A stretch of DNA of 64,000 nucleotides from Bathynomus jamesi (taxonomy: Eukaryota > Arthropoda > Malacostraca > Isopoda > Cirolanidae). The stretch lies in assembly GCA_023014485.1 (NCBI GenBank), contig JAJOZX010001864.1, positions 492,001 through 556,000 of the forward strand, given 5' to 3'. Shown here piece by piece: positions 1 to 11,598 of the stretch; position 1 is the first letter of the stretch, and the number at the start of each line of letters is the position of its first letter. The notes under the pieces were generated by a model. It was not told the origin of the DNA, searched no databases, and was given only the letters and a program-made list of their open reading frames with translations. The translations under genes were made by a program, and so were the position numbers.

Positions 1-1019
1 CAAATGTAAGGTAATGCACATAGGTTATAAAAACCCGAAGACCGATTACTCTCTCTTGGGAAGGAACTTGACTGAGACCGATCTAGAGAAAGACTTAGGA
101 GTCTATATCAGCAACGATCTGAAACCGTCGAAGCACTGTGCAGAAGTCGAAAAGAGGGCCTTAAAATTATTAGGTTATATTAAAAGACAGTTCCAGTTTC
201 GGAACAAGGAGACTGTAATGTCTCTTTATAATTCTCTAGTCAGACCTCAACTGGAATACTGTGCGCAGTTTTGGTCTCCATCCCTCAGGAAGGATATAGA
301 AAGGTTAGAAAGAGTACAAGCAAGGGCTACAAAATTGATCCCTTCAATGAGAATGCAAAGCTACCAACGGAGATTGGAGCGCCTAAATCTGTTTAGCTTA
401 GAGACGAGGAGGTTGCGGGGTCAGCTTATTCAAGTCTTCAAGATGCTCAAAGGAATAGACAGGGTAGATTACAGAAACTTATTCTCACTTAATGCCAATC
501 CGACAAGAAATAATGGGTTTAAACTGGAACTAAAGACATTTAGGACCTCTGTCTGCGGAAATTTCTTTTCCTATAAAATAGTTAATATCTGGAACCAACT
601 TCCCTCAGAGGTTGTTTCCAGTCAAAGTGTAAATGTGTTTAAAAATAGGCTAGACAAAGTACTGAATACTCTCATAGTTTAAGATTAAAACACAAGAAAA
701 CTCTGCAGGAGTTCGCTTGCACGGTGTCTCTGTGAGCAAGCTAAATATAGAGCTATTTATATATTCTCCACTTTCCTGTAAAATTTCCTTGGCTACTTTT
801 CCAGGGTCAAGGTATTTTCTTCAACCTTTTTCCGTACCTGCCTCTGGCAGGGAGGGAGCGGAGGGTGGGGAGAGAGCCTTCTACTTTTCTATCCAGTTTT
901 CTACTACTGCTAGGATAGTTGAAAGAAAAATAAACTTTTAATAACAGGAACCTCCCAGAGTGGACCGAAAGGTCTTTGAGGCTTCCTCTTGTCCTTGTAA
1001 CTCCTTGTAACTCTCTCTC
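1..1019 (+). mobile_element. CR1-like LINE copy A, 3' portion
   Basis: The 3' third of a non-LTR retrotransposon that begins before the window. The coding part is followed by about 310 bp of 3' untranslated sequence. It ends at 991-1019 in two copies of TCCTTGTAAC followed by CTCTCTC. The same 3' terminus closes the LINE copies ending at 3456 and 44366, so it is the true family end. A short directly repeated 3' end without poly(A) is a known habit of the CR1 group. The next LINE copy starts immediately after it. Confidence 0.85.
2..682 (+). CDS. LINE reverse transcriptase, C-terminal fragment
   Basis: An open frame runs from the window edge to a stop at 680-682 and encodes the thumb/C-terminal part of a non-LTR reverse transcriptase. 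Recognisable blocks are KCKVMHIGY at the start, DLEKDLGV, the conserved SLYNSLVRPQLEYCAQFWSP around residues 76-95, ERVQARATKLIP, and a final IWNQLPSEVV block. The catalytic YADD-type box lies upstream and outside the window. It is the same family as the copies at 1020 and 42257 but a diverged subfamily, clearly different in residues and in 3' UTR. The frame has no internal stop, which suggests it is younger than its neighbours. There is no host function. Confidence 0.85.
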   Translation, partial: KCKVMHIGYKNPKTDYSLLGRNLTETDLEKDLGVYISNDLKPSKHCAEVEKRALKLLGYIKRQFQFRNKETVMSLYNSLVRPQLEYCAQFWSPSLRKDIERLERVQARATKLIPSMRMQSYQRRLERLNLFSLETRRLRGQLIQVFKMLKGIDRVDYRNLFSLNANPTRNNGFKLELKTFRTSVCGNFFSYKIVNIWNQLPSEVVSSQSVNVFKNRLDKVLNTLIV

Positions 1020-3456
1020 AGACTTCAACTGTCGCGGCATAAAGTGGGAAAACAGGACTGCTGATGCTGAAGGGAGAAGGCTAGTTGACTTTGCTGATGA
1101 GAACTTCTTCACTCAGTGGGTCAACGAGCCTACACGAGGCGAAAGCGTTCTAGACTTAGTATTCACGACCGAAGACAACCTAGTCACTGGCCTCACCGTT
1201 GACGAATCGTTGGGCGGGAGTGATCACGGTCTGATTAGGTTCCGTGTGTGCGTCCCTCGGGTGAAGCGTAGTAACTCGAGAGGCAGTAAGCTCGATCTCC
1301 GGCGGGCGAACTTTGTTAGCCTCAGGGATAGCGTAGGAGAGATGGGGTTAGAGGTCGGCGGCGATGTTGAGGGAGTGTGGAGTGCATTCCGGGACGAGTA
1401 TATGGTGCTGCAGTGTGCTGCCATACCCTCAAAACCGGTCACCCCTGCTTCAACGCAGCCTAAGTGGTTCAATCGTCACATTGCTTCGGTTATCCGAAAT
1501 AGGAAACTAGCGTATAGGAGGGCGAAGGCCAATCGTTCCCATGAGAACACTGAAGCGTATGTCCGCCTGTGTAGGGAAGTGAAGGCGAAGGTTAGACTAG
1601 CGAAACGTAACGAAGAACTACGGGTGGCAAGCCTATGTAAGGGAACCCTAAGGAGTTCTTCAGTTATGTTAATAGTAGAAAGCCCATTACAAGGACCGAA
1701 CCGGCGTTCTGCGGACCTCCGACGCGGACATCGCCAATGTGCTTAATGAGTACTTTGCAGGAGTGTTCACCAGGGAGGACACCCGCATCATCCCCGAGCC
1801 AGGCGTGAGGCACGAAGGTGCTGGCCTGGATAGTGTTCGATGTACCGCGACACTCGTTGCCGATAGAATAGACAAACTGAGCGCGTTTAAGGCTCCTGAG
1901 CCAGACCAGTTTCTCCCCAGAGTGTTGCGGGAGGTGCGCGACCAGGTGACTCCCCACCTGGCTACAGTCTTCAACAAATCGTTGGAAACGGGCCAGGTGC
2001 CTGGTGACTGGAGAGAAGCCAACGTGACCCCTATCTTTAAGAAAGGGGATCACGAAAGTCCAGGGAACTATCGTCCCATTAGTCTCACTTCAGTTGTAGG
2101 TAAATTATTAGAGGGGATAATAGCCGATAGGATCGTTGACCATTTGGATTCCTACAAGCTGCTTGTGGACTCCCAACATGGGTTTAGACGGCATAGGTCG
2201 TGTCTCACCAACTTGCTCGAGTTTTTCCACGTCATGTTGGGTGAGTATGATAAGAGTAGGGCGATTGATATACTTTATCTCGACTTTCAGAAAGCATTTG
2301 ATAACGTACCTCACCCCGGCTAATGGCGAAAGTGCGCGCGCTGGGTATCGGTGGGGAAATAGGTAGGTGGATTGAAAACTGGCTGAAGAATAGGCGCAGA
2401 GGGTTGTAATTAAAGGTGCTAGTTCAGGTTGGGCCTCGGTCACTAATGCGGTTCCTCAGGGTTCCGTTTTGGGGCCACTGTTGTTTATCATTTACATAAA
2501 TGATATCGACGGTGGCATCGTCAGTCGGATCGCCAAATTCGCTGATGACACCAAGCATGGGGCCAATGTTCGGACGCCGGAGGCGATCGAGCAACTGCGT
2601 GCGGACCTAGGTAGGATAGGAGAGTGGTCCGAAAAATGGCAAATGCCGTTTAACTTGGGTAAATGCAAGGTGATGCACATTGGCTACGCCAATCCCAAGT
2701 CGGACTACTCGATGTTAGGAAGTAATATCGAGGCGACTGATTTGGAAAAGGACTTGGGTGTGCTAATTAGCAGCGACCTTAAGTTTACCAAACAGTACGT
2801 AGAGGTGGAAAAGAAAGCCCAGAAGCTGTTAGGTTACAGTATATCAGGAGGCAATTTCAGTTTCGGAACAAGGAGATTGTGCTCTCTCTGTACAATTCCC
2901 TGGTTCGGCCGCACCTGGAATATGCTGTGCAGTTTTTGTCGCCCACCCTCAGGAAAGATATTGAGAGGCTGGAGCGAGTCCAGGCGAGGGCCACAAAGTT
3001 AATCCCTTCCGTTAGGCATTTGGGCTACAATCGACGGTTACGCGCCCTGAACTTGTTTTCACTGGAAACTCGGAGGCTACGCGGTCAACTGATCGAGGTT
3101 TTTAAGTTCTTACGCGGGTTCAACGTTGTCGATTTTAGAAGTATGTTTAGTTTAAATGATAACCCAACTCGCAACAATGGTTGGAAGTTGGATTTGAAGC
3201 TGTTTAGGACTTGTGTGTGTGGGAATTACTTTACGTATAAGATCTGTGACACATGGAACAGGTTACCTTCAGAAGTTGTGAACAGTTCCTCTGTGGATTA
3301 TTTTAAGAAAAGGTTAGACCAAATCTTGCACACTATTTGAGGGTGTAAAAAATTGTCCCTGGCACCCGTTGCCATTGGTACCTCTTCGGTATGGGCCGCA
3401 AGGCCTTTTGATGTACTTATTTTCCTTGTAACTCCTTGTAACGCTCTCTCTCTCTA
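1020..3456 (+). mobile_element. CR1-like LINE copy B, 5'-truncated
   Basis: This copy starts abruptly inside the endonuclease domain, directly behind the 3' tail of copy A. It runs through the reverse transcriptase to the family 3' end (TCCTTGTAAC twice, then a CT-rich run). The 5' truncation is typical of target-primed reverse transcription. The 3' UTR holds a block with GGCACCCGTTGCCATTGG that is also present in the copy at 44.3 kb. Confidence 0.85.
1021..3340 (+). pseudogene. CR1-like endonuclease/reverse transcriptase, frameshifted
   Basis: The order is: end of an AP-type endonuclease (DFN near 1021, SDH near 1220), linker with KWFNRHIASVIRNRK, then reverse transcriptase with NYRPISLTSVVGKLLE, QHGFRRHRSC, LDFQKAFDNVPH, GPLLFIIYINDI and the catalytic FADD box at about 2540, then the thumb region. 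At least four frame breaks interrupt it: near 1643 (one G lost relative to the 42-kb copy), 2320, 2405 and 2840. It therefore cannot make a full protein. The open frame that begins at 976 is an artefact, since its first residues come from copy A's tail. In an intact element the enzyme would nick DNA and copy its own RNA into the genome. Confidence 0.85.
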
Positions 3457-3556
3457 AGCTCATTAATGTTTCCATCCAAAGCGGTATCTTCCCAAATTAC
3501 CTTAAAAAGAGCAAAGTATGGCCTATTTTCAAATCAGGTGATAAATTTTCCTCCCA
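3456..3556 (+). pseudogene. Short LINE reverse-transcriptase fragment
   Basis: About 33 codons read as a reverse-transcriptase segment ending KVWPIFKSGDK, the block that precedes the NYRPISL motif in non-LTR enzymes. It starts directly after the 3' tail of copy B, and no further homology is visible downstream. The sequence differs from both LINE families next to it, so it is a remnant of a third family. From 3557 to 3771 I see only AT-rich sequence. Confidence 0.6.
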
Positions 3557-3771
3557 GAAAAAAATAGTTCATCAACTCTCACAAACCATATCTATATTCT
3601 GTCGTTTACCTCCATTCCAACCTTCTTCAACGGTTCCCTCCACTCAAAACACGTTACAATTAAAATAATTCTATCTCTGTATAGGCATAAAATATTTGCG
3701 TACTGAATATTAACATTTGTACAAAGTCAGAGTTATTTAATAATATACATATACATATATACTGTACTTAT

Positions 3772-3772
3772 G

Positions 3773-3838
<66 letters not shown>
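3772..3838. repeat. (TA)n microsatellite
   Basis: About 33 TA units. It abuts the 5' end of the LINE fragment that follows. Confidence 0.95.
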
Positions 3839-3839
<1 letters not shown>

Positions 3840-5575
3840 CGATACCTGACATAAATGCATTCTTTGAAGAGGAATTGCAAGGAGAGTATAAACAGACTTT
3901 GAGTTTACACAGAAGATGTAGCGAGAGCTATAGAGCAAATGAAACTACATTCAGCTGCAGGTCCGGACAATTGGAACGCATTATTGATTAAAAACTGTAA
4001 AAATGAAATAGCTACACCTTTATACTGGATATGGAGAAGATCCCTAGACACTGGGGAAATACCGAGCATCTTGAAAAGAGCAAACATTGTCCCTATATAT
4101 AAAGGAGGGGACAGATCTCAAGCAAAGAACTACAGACCAGTGTCATTGACGTCCCACCTCACCAAAGTATTTGAAAGAATAGTTAGAGAGAAAATTTATG
4201 ATTTCCTGGAGACACGGGAAAGATTCAACGAAAATCAGCATGGATTCCGATCAGGTAGATCATGCCTATCACAACTAATAGAGCACTACAACAATATCCT
4301 AGATGCATTGGAAGGCAATGACAACTACGATGTTATATACACAGATTTTGCTAAAGCTTTCGATAAATGGACCATGGTATAATAGGACATAAAATTAAAG
4401 ACATGGGAATAACAGGCAAAGTGGGAAAATGGATCTACAACTTCCTTAGTGATCGTCTGCAGGTCGTCAAATTCAAGGTATATCATCATCAGAATCGGAA
4501 GTACGCAGCTCAGTACCACAAGGGACAGTACTGGCCCCACTCCTGTTCATTATCATGCTAACAGACATAGACAGCGGAGTAAACAGCAATAGTATAGTAA
4601 CATCCTTTGCAGACGATACAAAGATCAGCAGAAAAATCAGCGATGTACATGACGTGGAGGCCTTGCAGAGGGACACGAACACAATATACAAATGGTCAGA
4701 AGACAACAACATGTCATTCAACGCCGAGAAATTTCAACTCTTGAGATATGGTAGAAAAGAAGAACTTAAACAGACTGCATATTATCTCCAGATAGACAGG
4801 AAATTCAGAGAAGCATGAAAGTGATTGATCTCGGGATAATAATGACAGATGATGCGAAATTCGAAACACAAAATCAGATAGCGATAAATAAAGCAAAAAG
4901 AGTCGCCGGACAGGTTCTAAGAACGTTCAAGAGAAGGGACAGGACAGTAATGATTCCTCTGCTAAAAACACTGATATACCAAAACTTGAATACTGCTCAG
5001 TTTTGACGTCCCCATATAAAAAGGAAGAAACTAATAAACTAGAAGAAACGCAAAGGCATTTCACAGCCAAGATTGATGGCTGCAAAGAACTCAACTACTG
5101 GGAAAGACTACGTAAATTAAATCTGTACTCACTGGAAAGAAGAAGAGAGAGGTACATCATAATCTACATATGGAAAATGATCGAAAAACTGGTACCAAAC
5201 CTAAAACTAAACCCAATTACCATTCAAACAACACTGGAAAATAGGAAAGGCAGAATGTGTAGTGTTCCCAAATTAAAAGCACGACAAGGGACCTCCTCAA
5301 CCCTGAAGGAAAATAGCTTGGTTGTCAGGGGGCCAAGACTTTTCAACCAGCTTCCTAAGGACCTCAGAAACGTAACGGGGGTCAAAGTTGAAGTCTTCAA
5401 GAAAAGACTGGATGCCTGGCTCAGGACAGTACCAGATGAGCCGGGCGTGCCTGGCTATGTACGGTGGAGAGCGCAAGAACGTAACTCGCTCCTCCACCAG
5501 GCCAGACCTAGAGGCGGGGCCACCAGCTAGACCTCCGTGTGAAGAGAGACCAACACACGAAACAACATAAGGTTC
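3839..5575 (+). mobile_element. LINE family D (CR1/Jockey-like), 5'-truncated
   Basis: A second non-LTR retrotransposon family. It begins at the edge of a (TA)n array and continues to the end of its reading frame at 5530, with a short 3' region. Two further fragments of the same family lie at 39.5 kb (plus strand) and 20.7 kb (minus strand), recognisable by the C-terminal pattern with GY and SLLHQ. I cannot name the clade with certainty. Confidence 0.8.
3915..5530 (+). pseudogene. LINE D reverse transcriptase, frameshifted
   Basis: Blocks in order: EQMKLHSAAGPDNW at the start of the domain (about 3933), KRANIVPIYKGGDRS, NYRPVSLTSHLTKVFE, NENQHGFRSGRSC, TDFAKAFDK (about 4360), then after a frame break HGIIGHKIKDMGI, a degraded SSVPQGTVLAP block, and the catalytic FADDTK box at about 4610. 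The C-terminal region includes YSLERRRERY and ends in NSLLHQ. Frame breaks near 4370, 4480, 4815 and 5000 inactivate it. An intact protein would be the RNA-copying enzyme of the element. Confidence 0.8.
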
Positions 5576-5616
5576 ATAAGGTAAGGTATATTTATATTTA
5601 TTTTTTTTTGTATATA

Positions 5617-6187
5617 CCGGGTGTCCGAGAATTATCTATGCAATTTTTGGCTGTTATTAAAAGTTAACCATGAAGTGTAGAAATTCCAGTGTTGTCCCAT
5701 TTTACAGAGAATCTCATTAAATTTTTTCTGATACTACGTTTTGACAAGTTTTTTAGAAATGTACGCGGGTGACAGACATTGATGATTTAAAAGCAAGAAT
5801 CACAGCTGCTATTGAGCGAATTGATGTGGATATGCTGCAGCGTACATGGCAACATTTGGAGTATCGATTGGATGTTTTGCGAATCACTAATGGTGCACAT
5901 ATCGAATGTTTGTAACAACGTTACTTTAATAAAAGAAACTTTTGAAAATACAGATTCTAAATAATCTTGTTTAAGAATTTTACGTGTTATCAAGAATTTT
6001 ATTAAAAGATGAAATTGTACAGATAATGTTCGGACACACTGGAATTTCTAAAAAACTTGTCAAAACTTGGTATCAGAAAAAACTTAATGAGATTCTCTGT
6101 AAAATGGGACAACACTGGAATTTCTACACTTCATGGTTGACTTTTAATAACAGCCAAACATTGTACAGATAATTCTCGGACACCCTG
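5617..6187. mobile_element. Mariner-type foldback element (571 bp)
   Basis: Terminal inverted repeats of about 145 bp (5617-5763 and 6044-6187) begin CCGGGTGTCCGAGAATTATC and are flanked by TA on both sides. Such ends and the TA target belong to the IS630/Tc1/mariner superfamily. The interior keeps only the last codons of a transposase. It is therefore a non-autonomous deletion derivative. Confidence 0.85.
5775..5915 (+). pseudogene. Mariner-type transposase C-terminal remnant
   Basis: 46 codons read DIDDLKARITAAIERIDVD and on to MLQRTWQHLEYRLDV, closing with a stop. This matches the helical C-terminus that follows the last catalytic Asp in mariner-like transposases (compare the segment near 57.0 kb). 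All catalytic residues are missing, so it is inactive. Confidence 0.7.
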
Positions 6188-6268
6188 TATATAAAAGAGG
6201 AAGTTTGATTATTTGTTTAGTTGTTCGCTATAGAAAACCAAACGGTTGAACTTACAAATTTTAAAATA

Positions 6269-6884
6269 ACTTCATAATAACCAGTTTTTTACAAGGAATC
6301 TAATGGTGCTATTTATTTATTTATTTTATAAATAACCTAACCTAACCAATCGTCAATAATTCATAATAACTTCATAATAACCAGTTTTTTACAAGGAATC
6401 TAATGGTGCTATTTATTTATTTATTTATTTATTTTATAAATAACCTAACCTAAATAACTTAACCTAACCAATCGTCAATGCCGTACAGTATAAAGAATCC
6501 TCTTCTCTTAATAAAAATAAATAAATAAAAAAAAATTTATTGTTTTTTATTTATTTTTTTAGGTTAATTGTACGCCCTTGACGATTGGTTAGGTTAAGTC
6601 GTAATAGTTTGGTTAAAGAGAAAATATTCGACCTTCAGCTGGGATATTTTGGAACCCGCACGAAAATAAATAAATTAAAAAAAATTTATTGTTTCTTATT
6701 TATTTTTTTAGGTTAATTGTACGCCCTTGACGATTGGTTAGGTTAAGTCGTAATAGTTTGGTTAAAAAAAAAAATTCGACCTTCAGCTGGGATATTTTGG
6801 AACCCGCACGAAGTGCGGGCTTTAGGTTACCCGGGCAACCCGGCCAACTAGCGGTTACCCGGGCAACGCCGGGTAGCCCGCTAG
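6269..6884 (+). mobile_element. Helitron-like segment with 3' hairpin and CTAG end
   Basis: The right end has a GC-rich hairpin at 6857-6874 (ACCCGG, loop GCAACG, CCGGGT), six bases, and CTAG at 6881-6884 followed by T. A 3' hairpin shortly before CTRR with a following T is the hallmark of Helitron ends. Inside are two tandem duplications: 6269-6357 with 6365-6477, and about 150-bp units at 6513-6662 and 6663-6810. The latter carry the motif CCCTTGACGATTGGTTAGG found elsewhere in the window. I see no Rep/helicase gene and the left end is not defined. Confidence 0.45.
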
Positions 6885-7066
6885 TATATATATATTTTAC
6901 ATACACGAACTGTAGAAAAAGAATATTTGTATAAGCTTAGCTAAGTCTATATATTTCAATAGAAGTAATCTCCAATTATACCCAATTACATCACTTATAT
7001 CCAATTACTGTATATCCCACACAACATCCTTTATTATAGGAAATCTTTTACTGGTCTATTTTTATA

Positions 7067-7471
7067 CAGGGTGAGTCAAAAGTCCGGAAACACAAGAAGG
7101 ATAGGAAACTTTTATTATAAAACGACATGTGTTAAAAGTAATGTTATAGGATGAGCTCTATATGTTCTTCTTTCACTTTCAGACATTTCTGAACTCTGTT
7201 TCCCTACTCGACGTGGACTCTTTCCAGGATATCGGGCTGGATTGCAGCAAGGCTACTGTAATGCGCTGCTTCAAGTGGTCTGTGTCCCGGATCTTCAGAC
7301 CATACACAATGGCTTTGAGGTGTCCCCAGAAGTAAAAGTCCAGCGGTGTCAGGTCGGGGGACCGGGGAGGCCCCACTCCACTGGACCACGACGACCAAGC
7401 CAACACCCGGAAATTATTGTAATAACAATTTCCAATTATTTCCTATGTTTCCGGACTTTTGACTCACCCTG
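7067..7471 (-). mobile_element. Mariner-type deletion derivative (405 bp)
   Basis: Ends CAGGGTGAGTCAAAAGTCCG are in perfect inverted orientation over at least 25 bp, with TA at both flanks. The interior retains only the 3' part of a transposase gene on the minus strand. Confidence 0.85.
7179..7406 (-). pseudogene. Mariner-type transposase C-terminal part
   Basis: The segment includes [18 protein letters not shown], the block with the third catalytic Asp of mariner-like transposases, then HLKQRITVAL and a C-terminal remainder. The N-terminal DNA-binding domain and the first two Asp residues are deleted, so it cannot be active. It is closest in pattern to the transposase at 50.97-51.59 kb. Confidence 0.75.
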
Positions 7472-7649
7472 TATAATGTAGTGCTTATTATGAGCACCTG
7501 CATGTTCCTTATAAATGTAGAAATTGAACAAGAAATAAATAAATAATATAGTGAGACAAATACCGTTCATGAAGGTGATAAGCTTCAATACCGTTCATGA
7601 AGGTGATAAGCTTCGTACCTACGATTCTCATTATGATATTCAATGGTAA

Positions 7650-7651
<2 letters not shown>

Positions 7652-7718
<67 letters not shown>
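7652..7718. repeat. (TA)n microsatellite
   Basis: About 33 TA units. Just upstream (7563-7610) lies a 26-bp direct repeat of ATACCGTTCATGAAGGTGAT. Downstream (7785-7860) is a degenerate ACAAATAAACAA repeat. Confidence 0.9.
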
Positions 7719-7724
<6 letters not shown>

Positions 7725-7939
7725 TAAAACGAAAACATGATTCTAACTACATGACAGATTGACCACGTTAATGTGAGACTAAACACCAACAACACAAATA
7801 AACAAACAACATAAACCGACAAACAACACAAATAAACAAACAACACAAACAAGTGAACAAAAACAACGTCAAAACCAAGTAAACAGCAACAACTTCCTTC
7901 AGTTAAGAAAAATAGCGAAATGGCTTTCATTTGTCTCAG

Positions 7940-10018
7940 TTTTATTTTATTTTTTATGCAGGAAGGACGAGCCAATGGCGAAAGCCCACCAAAACGACCC
8001 CCTCCCACAAGAGGAGAAAGGAGCCGAAATCAAGATTCAAAGTTTTCGAAATGTTTGGACATCCTACATTTGAAAGATTGAAGATTATAGACAGGAGGAA
8101 AGATGGATTGAGGAAGATTGTTCCAGAGTGGACCGGTTGAATAGATGAAAGATTGAGAATACCGATTAACCCTTGCATTAGACATGATTAGAGAGTTGGA
8201 CAGAAAAGGAATGAAAATGTGTAGAAAGTATGGTACTGCGTGCTCAGTGCTCACCTTAAAAGAGGAGGTATGCAGTTAGAGTTTCCGTTATAATAGCGAT
8301 AGTATTCGCAACATTGAAGCGAAGAAAGAGGATTGAAGACAATCAGAAAAAGGCGAGAAAAATGATGAGACAAAAAGCCTTTGATTCCACCCGTCAAGTT
8401 GAGCTGTGTAGGTTGAACCACCCCACAAATGAGAAGCATACTCCATACAGGAGCGGGCAAGACCCCAGTACAGAGACAGCAACTGAGTGTGGTTGAAGAA
8501 ACTGCAGAGCCGGTACAACACCCCTAACTTCTTAGAAGCTGTTTTAGAGAGAGAGTGTATGTGATCTTCCCAGGAAAGATCATGAGAAAAGGAAACACCA
8601 CGAATGTTAAGAGACGAAGAAGAAGGACTGAGTTGTGTATTGTTGAAGATAAGGGGATAGTCGTGTGGGAGATTGTGACGAGCAGACAGATGAAGGAACT
8701 GAGTTTTCGCGGCATTGAAAGCTTCAAGGTTTTTTCTGACTCAATCGATAGTAGAAAGATCAGAGGTCAAGTACGCCATAGCCGTCTCACGCGATGCATG
8801 GAGTGATTGTTGAGAGGAACGCTTTGTGAAGCGGGTGGAGACAGGAAGTGCGACTTAGAAGATCATTAATAAATAAAAGGAAAAGAGTGGGTGACAGGAC
8901 AGAGTCCCCAGGAACACCACTATTAATGGCTTTAGGAGACAAACAGTGGTCATCTACAACCGCAGCTATAGATCGGCCAGAAAAAAAATTGAAGAGGAAG
9001 GCACAGATAGGAGGATAGAAACCAACGGAGGCAGTTTGGGAAGATTTGCACCAGACTCTATCAAAAGCTTTTGATATGTCTAGCTTACACCGAAATCCTG
9101 AAAGGAGGATGACCAAGAATGAGATAGATGTCTAAGACGTTTGCCAGCAGAGCGTCCCTTGCGGAACCCATACTGACGATTGTGAGTAGAGAGGTGTTTA
9201 AGGATCTCCGTATTATGGGTAGATTCAAAAACTTTAGGAAGGTAACAAATCAAAGCAATTGGACGATAGTTGGAGGGTTGAGAGCAGTCACCCTTCTTTG
9301 GGACATGCTGAATGAAAGCGAACTTCCACCAGAAAGGGAAAGTACCCGATAAAAGACAAAGACGAAAGGGTTTGCTTTGGTAGGGTGTCAGCACAAAAGC
9401 AGTTCTTGAGACCAACAGGACGGACGCCATAATGACCGTACGCCTTTCTAGAGTTGAGCCCAGATAGGGCAGAATAAAAATCTTCGGAAGAAATTCTAAT
9501 TTGAGACATAATTAAGTCAAAGGGAGGAGGAGATACAGGAACAGCACCGGAATCGTCCAGGGTTGAATTGGAGGCGAAAGTCTGAGCGAAGAGTTCAGCT
9601 TTATCAGGAGGAGAGACGGCAACTGAGCCGTCGGAATAGAAAAGAGGAGGGAAAGAAGTTGTTGGTTAGGTTCTTGGCTAGGTGCCAGAAAGAGTGAGAA
9701 GAATTAGAATTAAATATGAGTTCATATTTTTGTCTGATGAAGGATGTTTGACGAGTCGAAGGACATATGTTGCACGATTCTGGGCAGAAATATAAGCTGA
9801 GTGAGAGTCAAGAGTTGGATGGCGAGTGTGCGTTTGAGACCACGCTGGACTGTTCACTGGGTAGATGAGACATGGAGAAAGATTAGCTAAGGAAGATAGT
9901 GACAGGAGAAACGGGTAGTTCCAGGACTCCCTGTCGATTTTTATCCACATTCTCCTCCTAACAGTTACAAAAATGTCGATCACAAGTGCCTCTCCTCCAA
10001 ACCCAATTTTCTGCAAAC
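7940..10018 (-). mobile_element. LINE family F (Jockey-like), degenerate
   Basis: Read on the minus strand, this is a long non-LTR element from a pre-RT region near 10018 to a 3' end near 7950. There the complement reads AAAAAATAAAATAAAA, a poly(A)-like tail. Copies of parts of the same family lie at 27.28-27.88 kb and 40.72-41.38 kb, both also on the minus strand. Confidence 0.75.
8030..9990 (-). pseudogene. LINE F reverse transcriptase, many frame breaks
   Basis: Blocks in coding order: AYISAQNRATYVLRLVKH (about 9760), the start of RT with HVPKKGDCSQPSNYRPIAL (about 9290), YGFRKGRSAGKRL, LDISKAFDRVW (about 9065), FSGRSIAAVVDDHCLSPK, INSGVPGDSVLSPTLFLLFI (about 8900), then thumb pieces ending LPQSIFPP and HFENFES. 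At the place where the 40.7-kb copy has its catalytic YADDS box, this copy has lost about 15-18 codons, so its active site is gone. Stops and shifts occur throughout. It is an old, inactive copy. Confidence 0.75.
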
Positions 10019-10587
10019 CTTAATTTTTCCTTTAATTTAACATTTTAAAATTTCAGATTGTTAATTTCCGACAATGAATGTGTTTAAATTAATAATAATC
10101 ACTATTCTAAGGGCGAGCTACAACAATTTATAATTAACAGTGCAAAATATACGGGAACTTAAATTGCGATATTATCTTCATACTACTTAGTAAATTCTTT
10201 TCTGAAACCGGAAATTGTTCTGGTGTTCCGGAAATGATTTGCATAATTTTCATCCTTCTTAGAAGCGGTAATTTCTAATTCCTTGGACATATATTTATTT
10301 ATTTATTTTATTTACAAATATATACAGAGTTTTCATAGATGAGTATAATTTCATTACTAAATGCAGATGTTGTATACAATTATAAACTACCTTTAGCAAG
10401 CGTATTCCACGCTTTTCAGGCCGAAATCTACTTGTTAGATATAAATATACTAGCTGTAAAATGGTTCGAGCTTGGGATCGGCTGATTGAACTAAATTTTA
10501 ATTATTCAAATCGTTTTTTATTTTTTGTCGTATCACTCCTTAGATTAAAAATATTGTACATATACCTACTGGACCCGAAGGCCCCAA
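10019..10587. other. AT-rich stretch without recognised gene
   Basis: No coding pattern recognised. The sequence from 10290 to 10450 (TTTATTTATTTTATTTACAA and following) might be the poly(A) side of a minus-strand LINE, but nothing confirms it. Confidence 0.4.
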
Positions 10588-10589
10588 CA

Positions 10590-11598
10590 CCGCAATAAAA
10601 CTATAGAAAAGAACACAATCATTTGCTCAAGCAATTAATTCGTCAAGCTTCACAAATCTTGACAGAATGGTGAAACTCAAGATTTTCATAGCTACGTTCT
10701 TTTCCAACCAACCACCCAACCAACCAATTCAGCTCTTTTTGGAGACCCCAAAGTTAAAACACACACACACTCATATAATAAATATGAGGATCAATGAAAG
10801 AGAGCCACCCCCAGCCTTCTTTAGTTAGCTTTATAAGGCTAACTAACGAAAATATAACGACCTAACCTAACCAATCGTTAAGGGCGTACAGTTGACCTAA
10901 CGATTGGAGGTTAGGTCGTGATATTTTCGTTAGTTAGCCTTATAAAGCTAATTAAAGAAGGCTGGAGGTAGCTCTCTTTCATTGATCCAAATATGATTAT
11001 AAGATTTTCATACATTTTTATAATAGACTTCCAGACTAGGACATATTTTGAACATTTGAATGCGAATTTGTTTTATATTTTAGAAAACCTACAAATTTTT
11101 ATAAGAGACTAGGACATATACTTATATTACAAGCTTAATACTAAGAAAGCAATATGAATGTGAGGTAAAAAGTGATAGGAAAGACAAACGGTAGCTCGCT
11201 ATCGCCCTCCGGGCAGGTAGCAGTATATGTCACAGTATATGTAGCAGTATATGTCACAGCTAGCTGTATATTCTGATACAGTTTTAAAATTGAATGGATA
11301 ATACTAAATTTTTTTTTTCACTTTTTCATGTATATTTTTTATTGGTTCTAGATTTAAAATTATATGAGGCCCTCATAGGAAGAAGTGGCTAAGCGACAAA
11401 AGTAAAAAAACGCCATTACCCCCACCCCTCTCCCTCATTACCCCCACACACAAGTAAAAAACGCCATTACCTCCATCCCTCTCCCCATTACCCCCACACC
11501 CACTCCCCCAATTGCTTCACATCCGAACTCATTGAGTATCAAGATTTGTGAAGCTTAAGATTTGCATGGCTGTGTTCTTTTCTATAGTTTTATTGACC
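10590..11598. repeat. 1-kb segment bounded by imperfect inverted repeats
   Basis: 10590-10670 (AATAAAACTATAGAAAAGAACAC and, after a gap, AAGCTTCACAAATCTTGA) recurs in inverted orientation at 11515-11600. The arms are about 75 bp and imperfect. The enclosed kilobase holds a MITE and simple C-rich repeats (11405-11515) but no gene. It may be a degenerate non-autonomous element. Confidence 0.4.
10788..10988. mobile_element. Palindromic MITE with 8-bp target duplication
   Basis: This 201-bp element begins GGATCAATGAAAGAGAGCC and ends in its inverse. It is flanked on both sides by AAATATGA (10780-10787, 10989-10996). An 8-bp target duplication is typical of hAT elements. Nearly the whole element folds on itself, and its centre contains the CCTAACCTAACCAATCG motif shared with the short hairpin family. 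Confidence 0.75.

Noticed and set aside
976..1746. One 256-codon gene
   Set aside because: The frame joins the non-coding tail of one LINE with the endonuclease/linker of another; it is a chance fusion.
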